IMG/VR virus record: IMGVR_UViG_3300034030_000018
Coordinates: 1 to 38,246 of that record
DNA: 38,246 nucleotides
Origin: a virus
Direction: 5' to 3' (one strand)
This document shows, one piece after another, positions 14,394 through 20,852 of the stretch. The position numbers were made by a program, and so were the translations under genes. Numbering within the stretch: position 1 is the first letter of the stretch; each line of letters starts with the position of its first letter. Below the pieces are notes generated by a model. It was not told the DNA's origin, did not search any database, and saw only the letters and a program-made list of their open reading frames with translations.

Positions 14394-14648
14394 ATGAACG
14401 AATATTTACAAACTCCCGCACCTGTAAGACAATGGCCTCCCAATATGAGGCCATTGCTGACTACCGCCGAAGCCGCAGAACGTCTCGGCGTCTCCCCTTC
14501 CCGCGTCCGTCAGTTCATCCTTGACGGACGCCTCCCGGCGCAGAAGGTAGGGCGCGACTTATTCATTAAAGAATCAGACCTCAAACGTGTGCGTGAGCGC
14601 CCTACGGGGAGACCGTCGAGAGGGGTGAAGAAAGGTGGGAAGAAGTGA
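14394..14648 (+). CDS. MerR/excisionase-type helix-turn-helix protein
   Basis: An 84-residue protein. Residues 21-66 form a MerR-like winged helix typical of AlpA/Xis/BldC proteins: LLTTAEAAERLGVSPSRVRQ, then FILDGRLPAQKVGRDLFIKESDLKRV. The tail is basic (RPTGRPSRGVKKGGKK). The ATG lies only 8 bases from the -10 element, so the mRNA is probably leaderless. Such proteins bend DNA in excision or repress and activate early promoters. Since no integrase was seen here, a transcriptional role at the two inverted boxes directly upstream is more likely. Confidence 0.82.
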   Translation: MNEYLQTPAPVRQWPPNMRPLLTTAEAAERLGVSPSRVRQFILDGRLPAQKVGRDLFIKESDLKRVRERPTGRPSRGVKKGGKK

Positions 14649-14707
14649 GCGGCGAGGAGATTAAATTGGCTGATGTGAGAGGCAAGGCGGCGCGCGAGCT
14701 GCGATAG
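14645..14707 (+). CDS. Possible 20-codon peptide ORF
   Basis: GTG at 14645 overlaps the preceding stop (GTGA) and has AAGGTGGG upstream. It reads VSGEEIKLADVRGKAARELR and stops at 14705-14707. It may only couple translation to the next gene or be a remnant. Length is too short for a family call. Confidence 0.3.
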   Translation: MSGEEIKLADVRGKAARELR

Positions 14708-14717
14708 GAAAAGACCA

Positions 14718-15098
14718 TTGTTCGAGTCTGACGAAGAGAAGAGAGTCAAATTTCTCTCCCGCATTACCGACGAGGCGTATGAGCTTGCGATTCGGCTCGG
14801 CGTCTCAGAGGCCGCGGAGGGCGGAAGCGAGAGCGACCTGTACGCCCTCGAAAAGCTGTACCGCATCCGACTCATGGCTGTGCGGCGGATGATACGTCGC
14901 TGGAATGCTTCCACCGAAGCCGATATAGAGTTTAGGAAGACCGACGAGCAGAAGGCCCGCGACGCGCGCCACGCAGAACTGACCGAAATGTTCATGCGCG
15001 AGAAAGGGATGTCGCGGGTTGATGCGATGGTCGCGGCGTCGGGCACCATGTACATGGAGGTCTACAGCAAAGACAAGGACGACGATCTCCCTAACTAA
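14718..15098 (+). CDS. Hypothetical helical protein, 126 aa
   Basis: Starts at TTG 14718 with AGGAAAAG upstream. It is almost entirely helical and charged: DEEKRVKFLSRITDEAYELAIRLGVSEAAEGG, then YALEKLYRIRLMAVRRMIRRW, and an acidic end (KDKDDDLPN). There is no recognisable domain. Located between the HTH gene and two further small genes, it is probably part of the same early transcript. An ATG at 14874 would give a much shorter product, but no better ribosome site is seen. Confidence 0.6.
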   Translation: MFESDEEKRVKFLSRITDEAYELAIRLGVSEAAEGGSESDLYALEKLYRIRLMAVRRMIRRWNASTEADIEFRKTDEQKARDARHAELTEMFMREKGMSRVDAMVAASGTMYMEVYSKDKDDDLPN

Positions 15099-15137
15099 CG
15101 TCCCCGAGCAGGACGGACTACGAGGAGGACAGTTACA

Positions 15138-15326
15138 GTGGAACTAGAGTTTAGAGAGTATGCGCGGTGGATTCTCGTCGAAAGTCCCGACGACTTCGAC
15201 TGGGAGCAAGTGAGCTTTGACGGGCACGGCTACGTCATCCTGAAGGACGGAAGCAGGCTCGACGTGAAACCGGATTTGTATCGAGCCGAGCGCGAGGCAT
15301 GGAACGCAGAGCAGCATAGTTGCTAG
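15138..15326 (+). CDS. Hypothetical small acidic protein, 62 aa
   Basis: GTG start at 15138 with a strong AGGAGGA 9 bases upstream. Sequence MELEFREYARWILVESPDDFDWEQVSFDGHGYVILKDGSRLDVKPDLYRAEREAW. It is acidic with several aromatics, and the pattern is a small beta hairpin plus a C-terminal helix. I do not recognise it. Early phage proteins of this size and charge are often inhibitors of host functions, but nothing in the sequence shows a target. Confidence 0.55.
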   Translation: MELEFREYARWILVESPDDFDWEQVSFDGHGYVILKDGSRLDVKPDLYRAEREAWNAEQHSC

Positions 15327-15373
15327 CAGTCTTAATATCACTAACCTCACACTCGGCGAAGAATCGGAGACGT

Positions 15374-16093
15374 ATGGACGAAGAGACAATCCAGAAGCTT
15401 GCTAGTGAAGCAGTAGCAATATTCCTATCGGATTGGAAAGACACGCCCGAGACGCAGGTGGTTGAGCGCAACGGTAATAACTTCTTAATTGTGAAACCGG
15501 TGTTGGAAAGACGTAACCTTTTTAGCGGCATTACACTTCAATTCAACTTGGAAGATAAATGTAGATATGACTTAAGGCAGTATTTTCCCGGTAGCTCTAA
15601 CGAAGAAGAGCAGGAGGCTGTATCCCACCTTGATCCTGAAAACTTCACCCGTCAGCGATTACCAAAAGAGTTAGCCCGTATGGCTATAACTGCAACGCAA
15701 CTTCTGCCTTTTTTTCTTGAGATTTTGGATATTGCAGCACTTCATCGGCGCATGGAGGCTCTACTTGGGCCATTATCTCATGGCCCACAGGCAGAGATTT
15801 CAGAAATAGCTCGTGAGTTAACTCAACTTATGCTTAGGTCACAGGGTTTTATAACCAAGGAGGAACCAAAGCCAGGCCCATCACGTGCCATTGATGACAG
15901 AAACGCAGTAGAAGCCTTACTCCGAATCGGGAGTACATCCCCTTCTCGCCGTCAATTAGCAAAAGAATTGAACACCACACCGTCCACTGTGCGCAGCTGG
16001 CTTCGTATGAAGGGATTCACCTCACCGGAAGAGTTGATGGATGATTTTTTAAAGCGAATACGGGAGGCACGTGGGGTTATAGATGAGGGGTAG
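15374..16093 (+). CDS. Hypothetical protein with C-terminal helix-turn-helix
   Basis: A 239-residue protein starting at ATG 15374 (GGAG upstream). The N-terminal 150 residues are unknown, with a hydrophobic helix LARMAITATQLLPFFLEILDIAALHRRM. Residues about 190-230 form a helix-turn-helix: RNAVEALLRIGSTSPSRRQLA, then KELNTTPSTVRSWLRMKGF, with a recognition helix TPSTVRSWLRM. GC content is clearly lower than in most genes here, suggesting recent acquisition. Its TAG stop lies inside the left arm of the large palindrome at 16089-16170, so that structure may be both its terminator and its operator. Confidence 0.68.
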   Translation: MDEETIQKLASEAVAIFLSDWKDTPETQVVERNGNNFLIVKPVLERRNLFSGITLQFNLEDKCRYDLRQYFPGSSNEEEQEAVSHLDPENFTRQRLPKELARMAITATQLLPFFLEILDIAALHRRMEALLGPLSHGPQAEISEIARELTQLMLRSQGFITKEEPKPGPSRAIDDRNAVEALLRIGSTSPSRRQLAKELNTTPSTVRSWLRMKGFTSPEELMDDFLKRIREARGVIDEG

Positions 16094-16170
16094 AAATCAG
16101 GCCCTAATTCTACCCTGGTAGAAATTAATGAGTAATGCTACCAGGGTAGAATTAGGGCCTGATTTCTACC
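16089..16170. repeat. Perfect 33-bp inverted repeat with 16-bp spacer
   Basis: Positions 16089-16121 and 16138-16170 are exact reverse complements. Each arm is itself made of smaller palindromes (TACCCTGGTA and AATTAGGGCCTGATT-type units), so the same 5-8 bp blocks recur at least four times. A short ATTTTTA follows at about 16182. Possible roles: terminator, multi-site operator or replication-fork/plasmid site. A hairpin-telomere site seems unlikely because no protelomerase was recognised. Confidence 0.9.
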
Positions 16171-16202
16171 ATCTTGACGGGATTTTTATAGGATGTATCG
16201 TG

Positions 16203-16231
16203 GCCTGTATAGACGTTGAACCTATACAGGC
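16203..16231. repeat. 10-bp inverted repeat, origin-proximal
   Basis: GCCTGTATAG (16203-16212) and its reverse complement (16222-16231) flank 9 bp. It sits between the large palindrome and the DnaA-box cluster and may be a regulator site within the origin. Confidence 0.7.
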
Positions 16232-16291
16232 TTGCACCGTTTATAGGCCCAACTGATAGGTGCCACGCGCATAACAAACACGCAACAGAGA

Positions 16292-16601
16292 ATTTCCACA
16301 GGGTCGTGAGCGACATTTATGGATAATCTTTGCAAATGTTTAGCTCACTATTAGAGCATAGCTATTTTCAACATATTTGCGGCGCGTAAACTACTGATGC
16401 CTGTGGAAATGTGGAAAACTTTTTCTTCAAGTTTCTTTCCACGAAAACACAAAGTTTTCCACAGCATTTTTCACGGCCGTTGTGGAAAACAATCCTATTG
16501 TTCACAACACTTAGGAAGCATTTCCACATTTCCACAGGCACTACTACTACTACTTGATATAGAGATAAGGTATTAAGGTATTGTAACTAGGTATTGTAAC
16601 T
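16292..16601. other. Candidate replication origin: DnaA-box-like cluster, inverted repeats and 13-bp iterons
   Basis: Seven sites match WTTTCCACA or its complement: 16292-16300, 16402-16410, 16410-16418, 16455-16463, 16481-16489, 16520-16528 and 16528-16536. Three (16410, 16455, 16481) are TTTTCCACA, which fits the DnaA consensus TTWTNCACA. Two doublets form a perfect 20-bp inverted repeat (16398-16417 / 16521-16540), and the inner pair forms a 10-bp one (16454-16463 / 16481-16490). The stretch is far more AT-rich than the genome. It ends in two tandem copies of AGGTATTGTAACT (16576-16588, 16589-16601). The zinc-finger and primase-polymerase genes follow. Confidence 0.72.
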
Positions 16602-16607
16602 TGAGTG

Positions 16608-16635
16608 TTGACGTAGAAATTCTGAGGTGTACTTT
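16608..16635 (+). promoter_or_regulatory. Possible promoter of the replication operon
   Basis: TTGACG (16608-16613), 16-bp spacer, TACTTT (16630-16635), directly after the iterons, so bound initiator could repress it. The -10 match is weak. Confidence 0.4.
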
Positions 16636-16640
16636 ACGCA

Positions 16641-16685
16641 CCAGGGGCGGCGACCGATCCCGCGAAGAAACGCCGCCGCCCCTGG
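16641..16685 (+). promoter_or_regulatory. Leader hairpin of the replication operon
   Basis: CCAGGGGCGGCG (16641-16652) pairs exactly with 16674-16685. Only TTT follows, so it is a weak terminator or an attenuator in the 280-nt leader ahead of the gene at 16920. I see no other gene in 16602-16919. Confidence 0.6.
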
Positions 16686-16919
16686 TTTGACGCCAGAACT
16701 TTTTGAAAAGCCCCGGCCGCTGCGAGTGTAGCGAGAACCGACCCGGGGCGCAATAGCCATGAAGGCCGCCCCGTGATGGCGCCCTCCTCAGAGGGCGTCG
16801 GCTGAGCCGTAGGTTTAGGTTTCTCGCGCACCACCTGCGTGAGATGGCAAGGCGTTCGTCGTTGGGGGTCACGGCCCGACGGCGGACGCCTTTTGCTTTT
16901 GACCGGCCCGGTATCACGC

Positions 16920-17180
16920 ATGGACAACGCACAAAATTACGTCGAGGCATTCGGCACACGCTTTACTCGATCCGTCTGCGGGTACTGCGGCCTTCCCTGT
17001 GTCTACCTGGGAGAGGCCATCCGCATTGACTTCGTTGAAGGCGGCTTCCAAATCCTCCACGTCTGCCTCCCCTGCCGACGGCACCTGCGTTTACATCTCC
17101 AGAGCTTACCGGACGCTGAGGCGCGCGGGCGCCACCTCGAAGAGGTGCGCGGACGGCGGGAAAGGAGACGTGCAGCGTAA
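16920..17180 (+). CDS. Small zinc-finger-like protein upstream of the primase
   Basis: An 86-residue protein from ATG 16920. It contains two CxxC pairs separated by about 27 residues, SVCGYCGLPCVYLGE and ILHVCLPCRRH, which would hold one zinc ion in a ribbon. A long basic helix follows (RGRHLEEVRGRRERRRAA). Its TAA overlaps the ATG of the primase gene (TAATG at 17178-17182), so the two are coupled and may form one complex. The zinc ribbon could supply the template-binding function that classical primases carry in cis. Longer in-frame starts exist upstream but have no ribosome site either. Confidence 0.65.
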   Translation: MDNAQNYVEAFGTRFTRSVCGYCGLPCVYLGEAIRIDFVEGGFQILHVCLPCRRHLRLHLQSLPDAEARGRHLEEVRGRRERRRAA

Positions 17181-19093
17181 TGGCTCAGCCCGCCACGACC
17201 TTCACAAAGCAGGACGCGAAGAGGGACCGCCAGGCTTACCAGCGGCTCGCCGGCATCGTAGACCGCCTCCTGCACCGTGACATACAACGCCTCGACGAGG
17301 AGACGGCGCGGAAGTTCTTCAAGTCGTCGGTCTTCGCCACCATCCACAGCCTGCACGGGTTCCTGAACGGCCGCGAGGTCTCGCACGACAAGCCGGTGAT
17401 GAAGGCTCACAAGTTCGTCATCGAGCACTTCGGTTACCGCGGCGACCGCGAGAACGACCAGGCCGTCGCGCGCTTCATGGCGCGCCACCTCACGGGTCTG
17501 GCGGACGCGGAGAGAGCCGTCGGGCACCGCTACGTCACCGTCCGCCGCGCCGACAACCAGACCCAGCTCTTTACCAGCTACGAGGGCACGCCGCTGCTCG
17601 ACGCGGCCGAGTGGGTCTACTTCATGGCGCGGCAGAAGCCCGACTATTGGAAGAACCCGGCGGCGGCCGTGACGGACGACCTGCTCGACGCCGCGCTCGC
17701 TAAACTGCCCGAGGTCAAAGCGAAGGTAGACGAGCCCACGCCGTGCGGGCACCCGGTCGAGTCGGGCGAGTGCGACGAGTGTGTGCCTAAGACCTTCTGC
17801 GGGCACCCTTCGGGGTCGGGTCAGTGCGAAGAGTGCGAGAAGTGGGAGGCGGGCGACCTGATGAACGATTCAGTCGTCAAGGGCATGTGGACGAAGATAA
17901 TCAACGCCGCCGAGCGGGCGTTGGTCAAGGAGTTCGATTCCGGCGCTGACCCGGAGCTGGCCGCCGCCAAGCACGCCGCTAAGATTATCGAGATAGGCAA
18001 GCACATTAAGCAGAAGCTCGCCCGCGAGCGGCTCCGGGCGGCCATGATGCCTGCGCGGCCGCATGACGAGAAGGACGAGGATAAGAGAACAGCGCACAGT
18101 GGTAAAGAAAGTGTTACCTCAAACGAGGGGGGTACCCCTGACAAAAATGTCAGGGTACCCGATGGTTATGTAGTTGAACCGGTTGAAGTTAGCGAAGCGC
18201 CCGCAGAGGATTTGCCCGAGATTCAGCGGAACGCGCTCCAGTATGCCCGGGCGGGTATTTCGGTCCTCCCGCTGTGGGGAGTCTGCGACGGGATTTGTGA
18301 TTGCCCGTCGGGGTCAGAGTGCCGGACGGCCGGGAAGCACCCGCACAGCCAGCTCGCCCGGAACGGCGTCTACTCGGCTACGACCGACGAGCAGGCCATA
18401 CGGGGGTGGTTCAAGAAAGACCCGCGCATCAACCTGGGGGTTGCGATGGGCGGCGCCCTCAACCTCATCTGCGTGGACATAGACCCGCGCAACGACGGCG
18501 ACGCCTCGTATTCAGATTTGATAGACGCCCACGGCGAAGACGCCTTTCCCGAGACGTTCACCGTGAAGACCGGCGGGGGCGGCTGGCACCGCTATTACAG
18601 GCTCCCCTACACCATCAAAGCCGAAAAGGGCGAGTTGAAAGGCAAGCTCGGCCCCGGCATCGACATTAAAGGAGCGGGCGGCCAGATCGTCGCGCCCGGC
18701 TCAGTTCATTCAAGCGGCGCTCTCTATCAGGTCGAAACTAACGTCTATATCGAGGAAGCCCCGGGGTGGATGGTAACCGTTCTGCTCAAGTCGGCGTCCG
18801 GCGAGAGGCCCGAGGTTGTCGTTGACTTTCAGGCGCACAGTGACCGGAAGCGCGCGGGGATGGGCGGCTTAATAATCGTCGAGGGCGAGCGCAACGAAAG
18901 GCTCTTTAAGGTCGGGTGCGCGCTGTGGGGCAAGGGCGAAGTGGGGAGCCGCGGGGAGTTGTTACAGCGCCTCTCCGAAGTGAACCTCGAAAGGGTGTCG
19001 CCCCCGCTCGACTCGGATGAAGTTTGGAAGATTGCAGAGGGCATATCGAGCCGCTACCCGCTCGGCGTGCCGATAAAGGAAGGCACCGGATGA
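17180..19093 (+). CDS. Primase-polymerase (D5/AEP-type PrimPol) replication protein
   Basis: A 637-residue protein. The C-terminal part is a bifunctional primase/polymerase domain, about residues 350-540: ALQYARAGISVLPLW, TAGKHPHSQLARNGVYSATT, metal-binding LICVDIDPRNDGD (DxD), TGGGGWHRYYRLP, and GIDIKGAGGQIVAPGSVH. Residues 565-635 resemble a PriCT domain (GERNERLFKVGCALWGKG to EVWKIAEGISSRYP). No helicase motifs follow, so it relies on a host helicase or another protein. Residues 1-200 are a separate helical domain. Two similar Cys/His blocks at about 193-220 (CGHPVESGECDEC, CGHPSGSGQCEEC) look like small zinc knuckles. An AT-richer linker with a hairpin (18130-18160) separates the halves. 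Confidence 0.88.
   Translation: MAQPATTFTKQDAKRDRQAYQRLAGIVDRLLHRDIQRLDEETARKFFKSSVFATIHSLHGFLNGREVSHDKPVMKAHKFVIEHFGYRGDRENDQAVARFMARHLTGLADAERAVGHRYVTVRRADNQTQLFTSYEGTPLLDAAEWVYFMARQKPDYWKNPAAAVTDDLLDAALAKLPEVKAKVDEPTPCGHPVESGECDECVPKTFCGHPSGSGQCEECEKWEAGDLMNDSVVKGMWTKIINAAERALVKEFDSGADPELAAAKHAAKIIEIGKHIKQKLARERLRAAMMPARPHDEKDEDKRTAHSGKESVTSNEGGTPDKNVRVPDGYVVEPVEVSEAPAEDLPEIQRNALQYARAGISVLPLWGVCDGICDCPSGSECRTAGKHPHSQLARNGVYSATTDEQAIRGWFKKDPRINLGVAMGGALNLICVDIDPRNDGDASYSDLIDAHGEDAFPETFTVKTGGGGWHRYYRLPYTIKAEKGELKGKLGPGIDIKGAGGQIVAPGSVHSSGALYQVETNVYIEEAPGWMVTVLLKSASGERPEVVVDFQAHSDRKRAGMGGLIIVEGERNERLFKVGCALWGKGEVGSRGELLQRLSEVNLERVSPPLDSDEVWKIAEGISSRYPLGVPIKEGTG
18130..18160. repeat. Hairpin inside the primase linker
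   Basis: GGGTACCCCTGACA (18130-18143) and TGTCAGGGTACCC (18148-18160) pair with a single bulged C and a 4-nt A loop. It falls exactly in the flexible linker, where codon composition also shifts. Confidence 0.75.
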
Positions 19094-19204
19094 TGACCAC
19101 GTTTAAGAGTTGAGGGAGTTGCTGGTATATGCGAGAAGGTCTAATATAAAAAAGATCGGTGTTGCTGGCCATGTTTTCACAGCCGAAAGGCAATGGGAGA
19201 AAAC

Positions 19205-19312
19205 ATGGAAAAACTCGAGGCGTTCAAGGTTGGGCTACTCTTAGTAGACATGATTCTACTGAGCGTCAATATCATCCTTGAAATCAGAGGAAGAAAACGC
19301 GGCGGCTCATAG
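19205..19312 (+). CDS. Membrane microprotein, 35 aa
   Basis: ATG 19205 with GGGAGA 5 bases upstream. It reads MEKLEAFKVGLLLVDMILLS, then VNIILEIRGRKRGGS. One hydrophobic span of about 20 residues (VGLLLVDMILLSVNIILEI) with a basic C-terminus suggests an inner-membrane peptide with its basic end in the cytoplasm. An intrinsic terminator follows directly. Function unknown: candidates are a holin-like, superinfection-blocking or type I toxin-like peptide. Too short for a family call, but start, span and terminator agree. Confidence 0.55.
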   Translation: MEKLEAFKVGLLLVDMILLSVNIILEIRGRKRGGS

Positions 19313-19324
19313 CCAACGCATAAC

Positions 19325-19362
19325 AGCGGCGAGTCCTAACAAGGCTCGCCGCTTCTCTTTCC
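19325..19362 (+). terminator. Intrinsic terminator of the primase/microprotein transcript
   Basis: AGCGGCGAG (19325-19333) pairs with CTCGCCGCT (19345-19353), with an 11-nt loop, and is followed by the T-rich TCTCTTTCC. It lies 12 bp after the microprotein stop. Confidence 0.8.
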
Positions 19363-19393
19363 AACCGAGCGTTCACCAAGTCAGTACAAGGTG

Positions 19394-19435
19394 TACCGCC
19401 GGACGGTATACCGCCGGACGGCATACCGCGGCAGG
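19394..19435. repeat. 15-bp tandem repeat TACCGCCGGACGG
   Basis: TACCGCCGGACGGTA (19394-19408), TACCGCCGGACGGCA (19409-19423) and a degenerate third unit starting TACCGCGGCAGG. The stretch 19363-19639 holds no gene; besides this it contains small inverted repeats (a 7-bp stem near 19547-19565, and GGTGACAC/GTGTCACC at about 19582-19615). Confidence 0.7.
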
Positions 19436-19639
19436 ACCGGGGCGGGACGCGTGGCGGCACACCTATCAAGAATACCCCGTCACATCTGACGCCCAGTGAC
19501 TCTGGTGTTACGGTGTTAAGCTTATTTCCAGCCTCACGGCTAATCCCGATACGGTCGGGCCGTATCCGGCAAAGCCGGAAGCGGTGACACCACAGACCCG
19601 GGTTTCCAGTGTCACCACTCCCCTCCCAAGCTACAAACG

Positions 19640-19681
19640 AAAAAAGGGCGGTACCTTCTGAAGCACCGCCCCCTCCGAATG
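19640..19681 (-). terminator. Intrinsic terminator of the second secreted-protein gene
   Basis: On the minus strand GGGCGGT (19675-19681) pairs with ACCGCCC (19646-19652), followed by six T (19640-19645). It lies 15 bp after the stop of the 19696-20019 gene. Confidence 0.85.
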
Positions 19682-19695
19682 TGCCGAAGCGGCCC

Positions 19696-20019
19696 CTAGG
19701 GACAGTAGAACAGGTCGGAGTAGGTGTCGGTCTCGCCGTTGGCGTCCATGACGGTCACGGAGATGGTCCTGCTGATGCCGGAACATCCGACGCGCAGTGA
19801 CTGCCCGCTCCCAGTAATCGGCGACGGCCCCCACGCATAGGTGTAAGGGGCCGTGCCCCCGTACACCTCGGCCGTACAGCGCAGTTGATCGTAGGGCAAG
19901 CCTATACAGTCTATACTGACGATTGGGCCTGTCCGGGCCTCGACAGGTTTGACCGGGGCGGCCAGCGGCGCGAGGGCGACGAATGCGAGGGCGAGCGCCA
20001 GAATCAGTTTATAACGCAT
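19696..20019 (-). CDS. Small secreted Ig/PKD-like protein with signal peptide
   Basis: A 107-residue protein from ATG 20019 with AAGGAG 9 bases upstream. Signal peptide: MRYKLILALALAFVALAPLA, cleavage probably after VEA near residue 30. The mature part reads GPIVSIDCIGLPYDQLRCTAEVYGGTAPYTYAWGPSPITGSG, then RTISVTVMDANGETDTYSDLFYCP. The YGGTAPYTYAW and SVTVMDANGETD patterns are typical of PKD/Ig-like beta-sandwich repeats, and four cysteines may form disulfides. It is transcribed alone from a promoter nearly identical to that of the gene at 10532-10957 and has its own terminator. A cell-surface or periplasmic protein made during residence, perhaps altering adsorption or superinfection, is the likely role. 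Confidence 0.78.
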   Translation of the reverse strand: MRYKLILALALAFVALAPLAAPVKPVEARTGPIVSIDCIGLPYDQLRCTAEVYGGTAPYTYAWGPSPITGSGQSLRVGCSGISRTISVTVMDANGETDTYSDLFYCP

Positions 20020-20092
20020 GGTGAGTCTCCTTCGTGAAGCGGACATGAAACGAATGAGGTTGAGGGCTTCGTGCCTGAAAGGGAACGAAGGA

Positions 20093-20121
20093 ACGATACG
20101 CCCGGCGGGGATGGGTGTCAA
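20093..20121 (-). promoter_or_regulatory. Promoter of the second secreted-protein gene
   Basis: TTGACA (20116-20121), 17-bp spacer, TATCGT (20093-20098) on the minus strand. The block GCCGGGCGTATCGTTCC is shared with 11032-11061. Confidence 0.75.
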
Positions 20122-20221
20122 CGGTGAACTCTTCCCTCCCCGGCCGCCCACCTCTCTGCTACACTCCGCACTAAAGGCGACCGCAGCACGCGGCCGCTCA
20201 GTCTCAGGAAGGCGGGAAGGT

Positions 20222-20425
20222 ATGACCAGAACTTTAACGGCGACGATCTGGCGCGAGGAGGGCGGCTACGTCTCCCTCTGCCCCGAGCTCGACATCGCCT
20301 CCCAGGGCGACACGGTCGAAGAAGCCAGGGCGAACCTCCAGGAGGCTGTGGACCTCTTCTTCGAGGCGGCCGATCCTGCGGAGGTGGCCGAGCGTACTCA
20401 CGTTCTCACGCAGGGCGTTTCGTGA
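20222..20425 (+). CDS. HicB-like protein without a HicA partner
   Basis: A 67-residue protein with the HicB N-terminal domain: LTATIWREEGGYVSLCPELDIASQGDTVEEARANLQEAVDLFFEAA. The start at ATG 20222 is set by AGGAAGG upstream; the frame is open further up but non-conserved. HicB normally neutralises the small RNase HicA. I find no HicA-like ORF on either side, so it is an orphan. It may counter a host HicA or act as a regulator. It is divergent from the secreted-protein gene, with about 100 bp between the starts' promoters. Confidence 0.78.
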   Translation: MTRTLTATIWREEGGYVSLCPELDIASQGDTVEEARANLQEAVDLFFEAADPAEVAERTHVLTQGVS

Positions 20426-20549
20426 GATAATTGTTTCCCGTGGCAAGAGAGTTTACACGGTAATTTATTAGGATTTTGAAGAGCGATAGGGGTATTCCGG
20501 GGGTTCGGCAAGTAGCGCCAAGGGTGACAACCAGGAAAGGTTCCAAACG

Positions 20550-20852
20550 ATGACCGGTGAAGAGATGGAGCGGGCGATAGATTTTCTCCTGAAGAGTCAG
20601 GCGAATCTTGAGGCCAGGATCGAGCAGGTGAACACGAGCCTCGCGGTGCAGATCGCCGACTTGGCCGAGAAGGTCACCGCACTAACCGGCGTCGTTAACA
20701 TACAGGCCGAGTCCCAAGGCCGGTTCAACCAGACCGTGACGACGGCCATTACTTCACTGGCCGAGGCGCAGCAGAAGACAGAAGCGAAAGTTGACAGGCT
20801 GACTGATGTGGTCGGGAAACTGGTCGAGCAACTAGCGGGCGGGTCGGCGTGA
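20550..20852 (+). CDS. Coiled-coil protein, 100 aa
   Basis: Begins MTGEEMERAIDFLLKSQANLEARIEQ and continues as heptad repeats (VNTSLAVQIADLAEKVTALTGVV, QTVTTAITSLAEAQQKTEAKVDRLTDVVGKLVEQL), a nearly uninterrupted coiled coil. AGGAAAGG lies 11 bases upstream. No enzymatic motif. Similar short coiled coils are frequent in high-GC environmental bacteria (from memory), so this may be a host-derived gene. A structural, scaffold or anti-restriction role cannot be told apart from sequence. Confidence 0.68.
   Translation: MTGEEMERAIDFLLKSQANLEARIEQVNTSLAVQIADLAEKVTALTGVVNIQAESQGRFNQTVTTAITSLAEAQQKTEAKVDRLTDVVGKLVEQLAGGSA

Noticed and set aside
14137-14397. 86-codon ORF across the divergent promoter region
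   Set aside because: Overlaps both promoters and hairpins and has no ribosome site.
16089-16170. Protelomerase target (hairpin telomere site)
   Set aside because: The palindrome is long and perfect, but it has a 16-bp spacer, no protelomerase gene was recognised, and the contig closes as a circle.
16839-17180. Longer start for the zinc-finger gene (GTG/ATG at 16839)
   Set aside because: Adds 27 residues of Arg/Gly-rich, non-conserved-looking sequence in the operon leader. ATG 16920 begins where a plausible protein starts, though neither has a good ribosome site.
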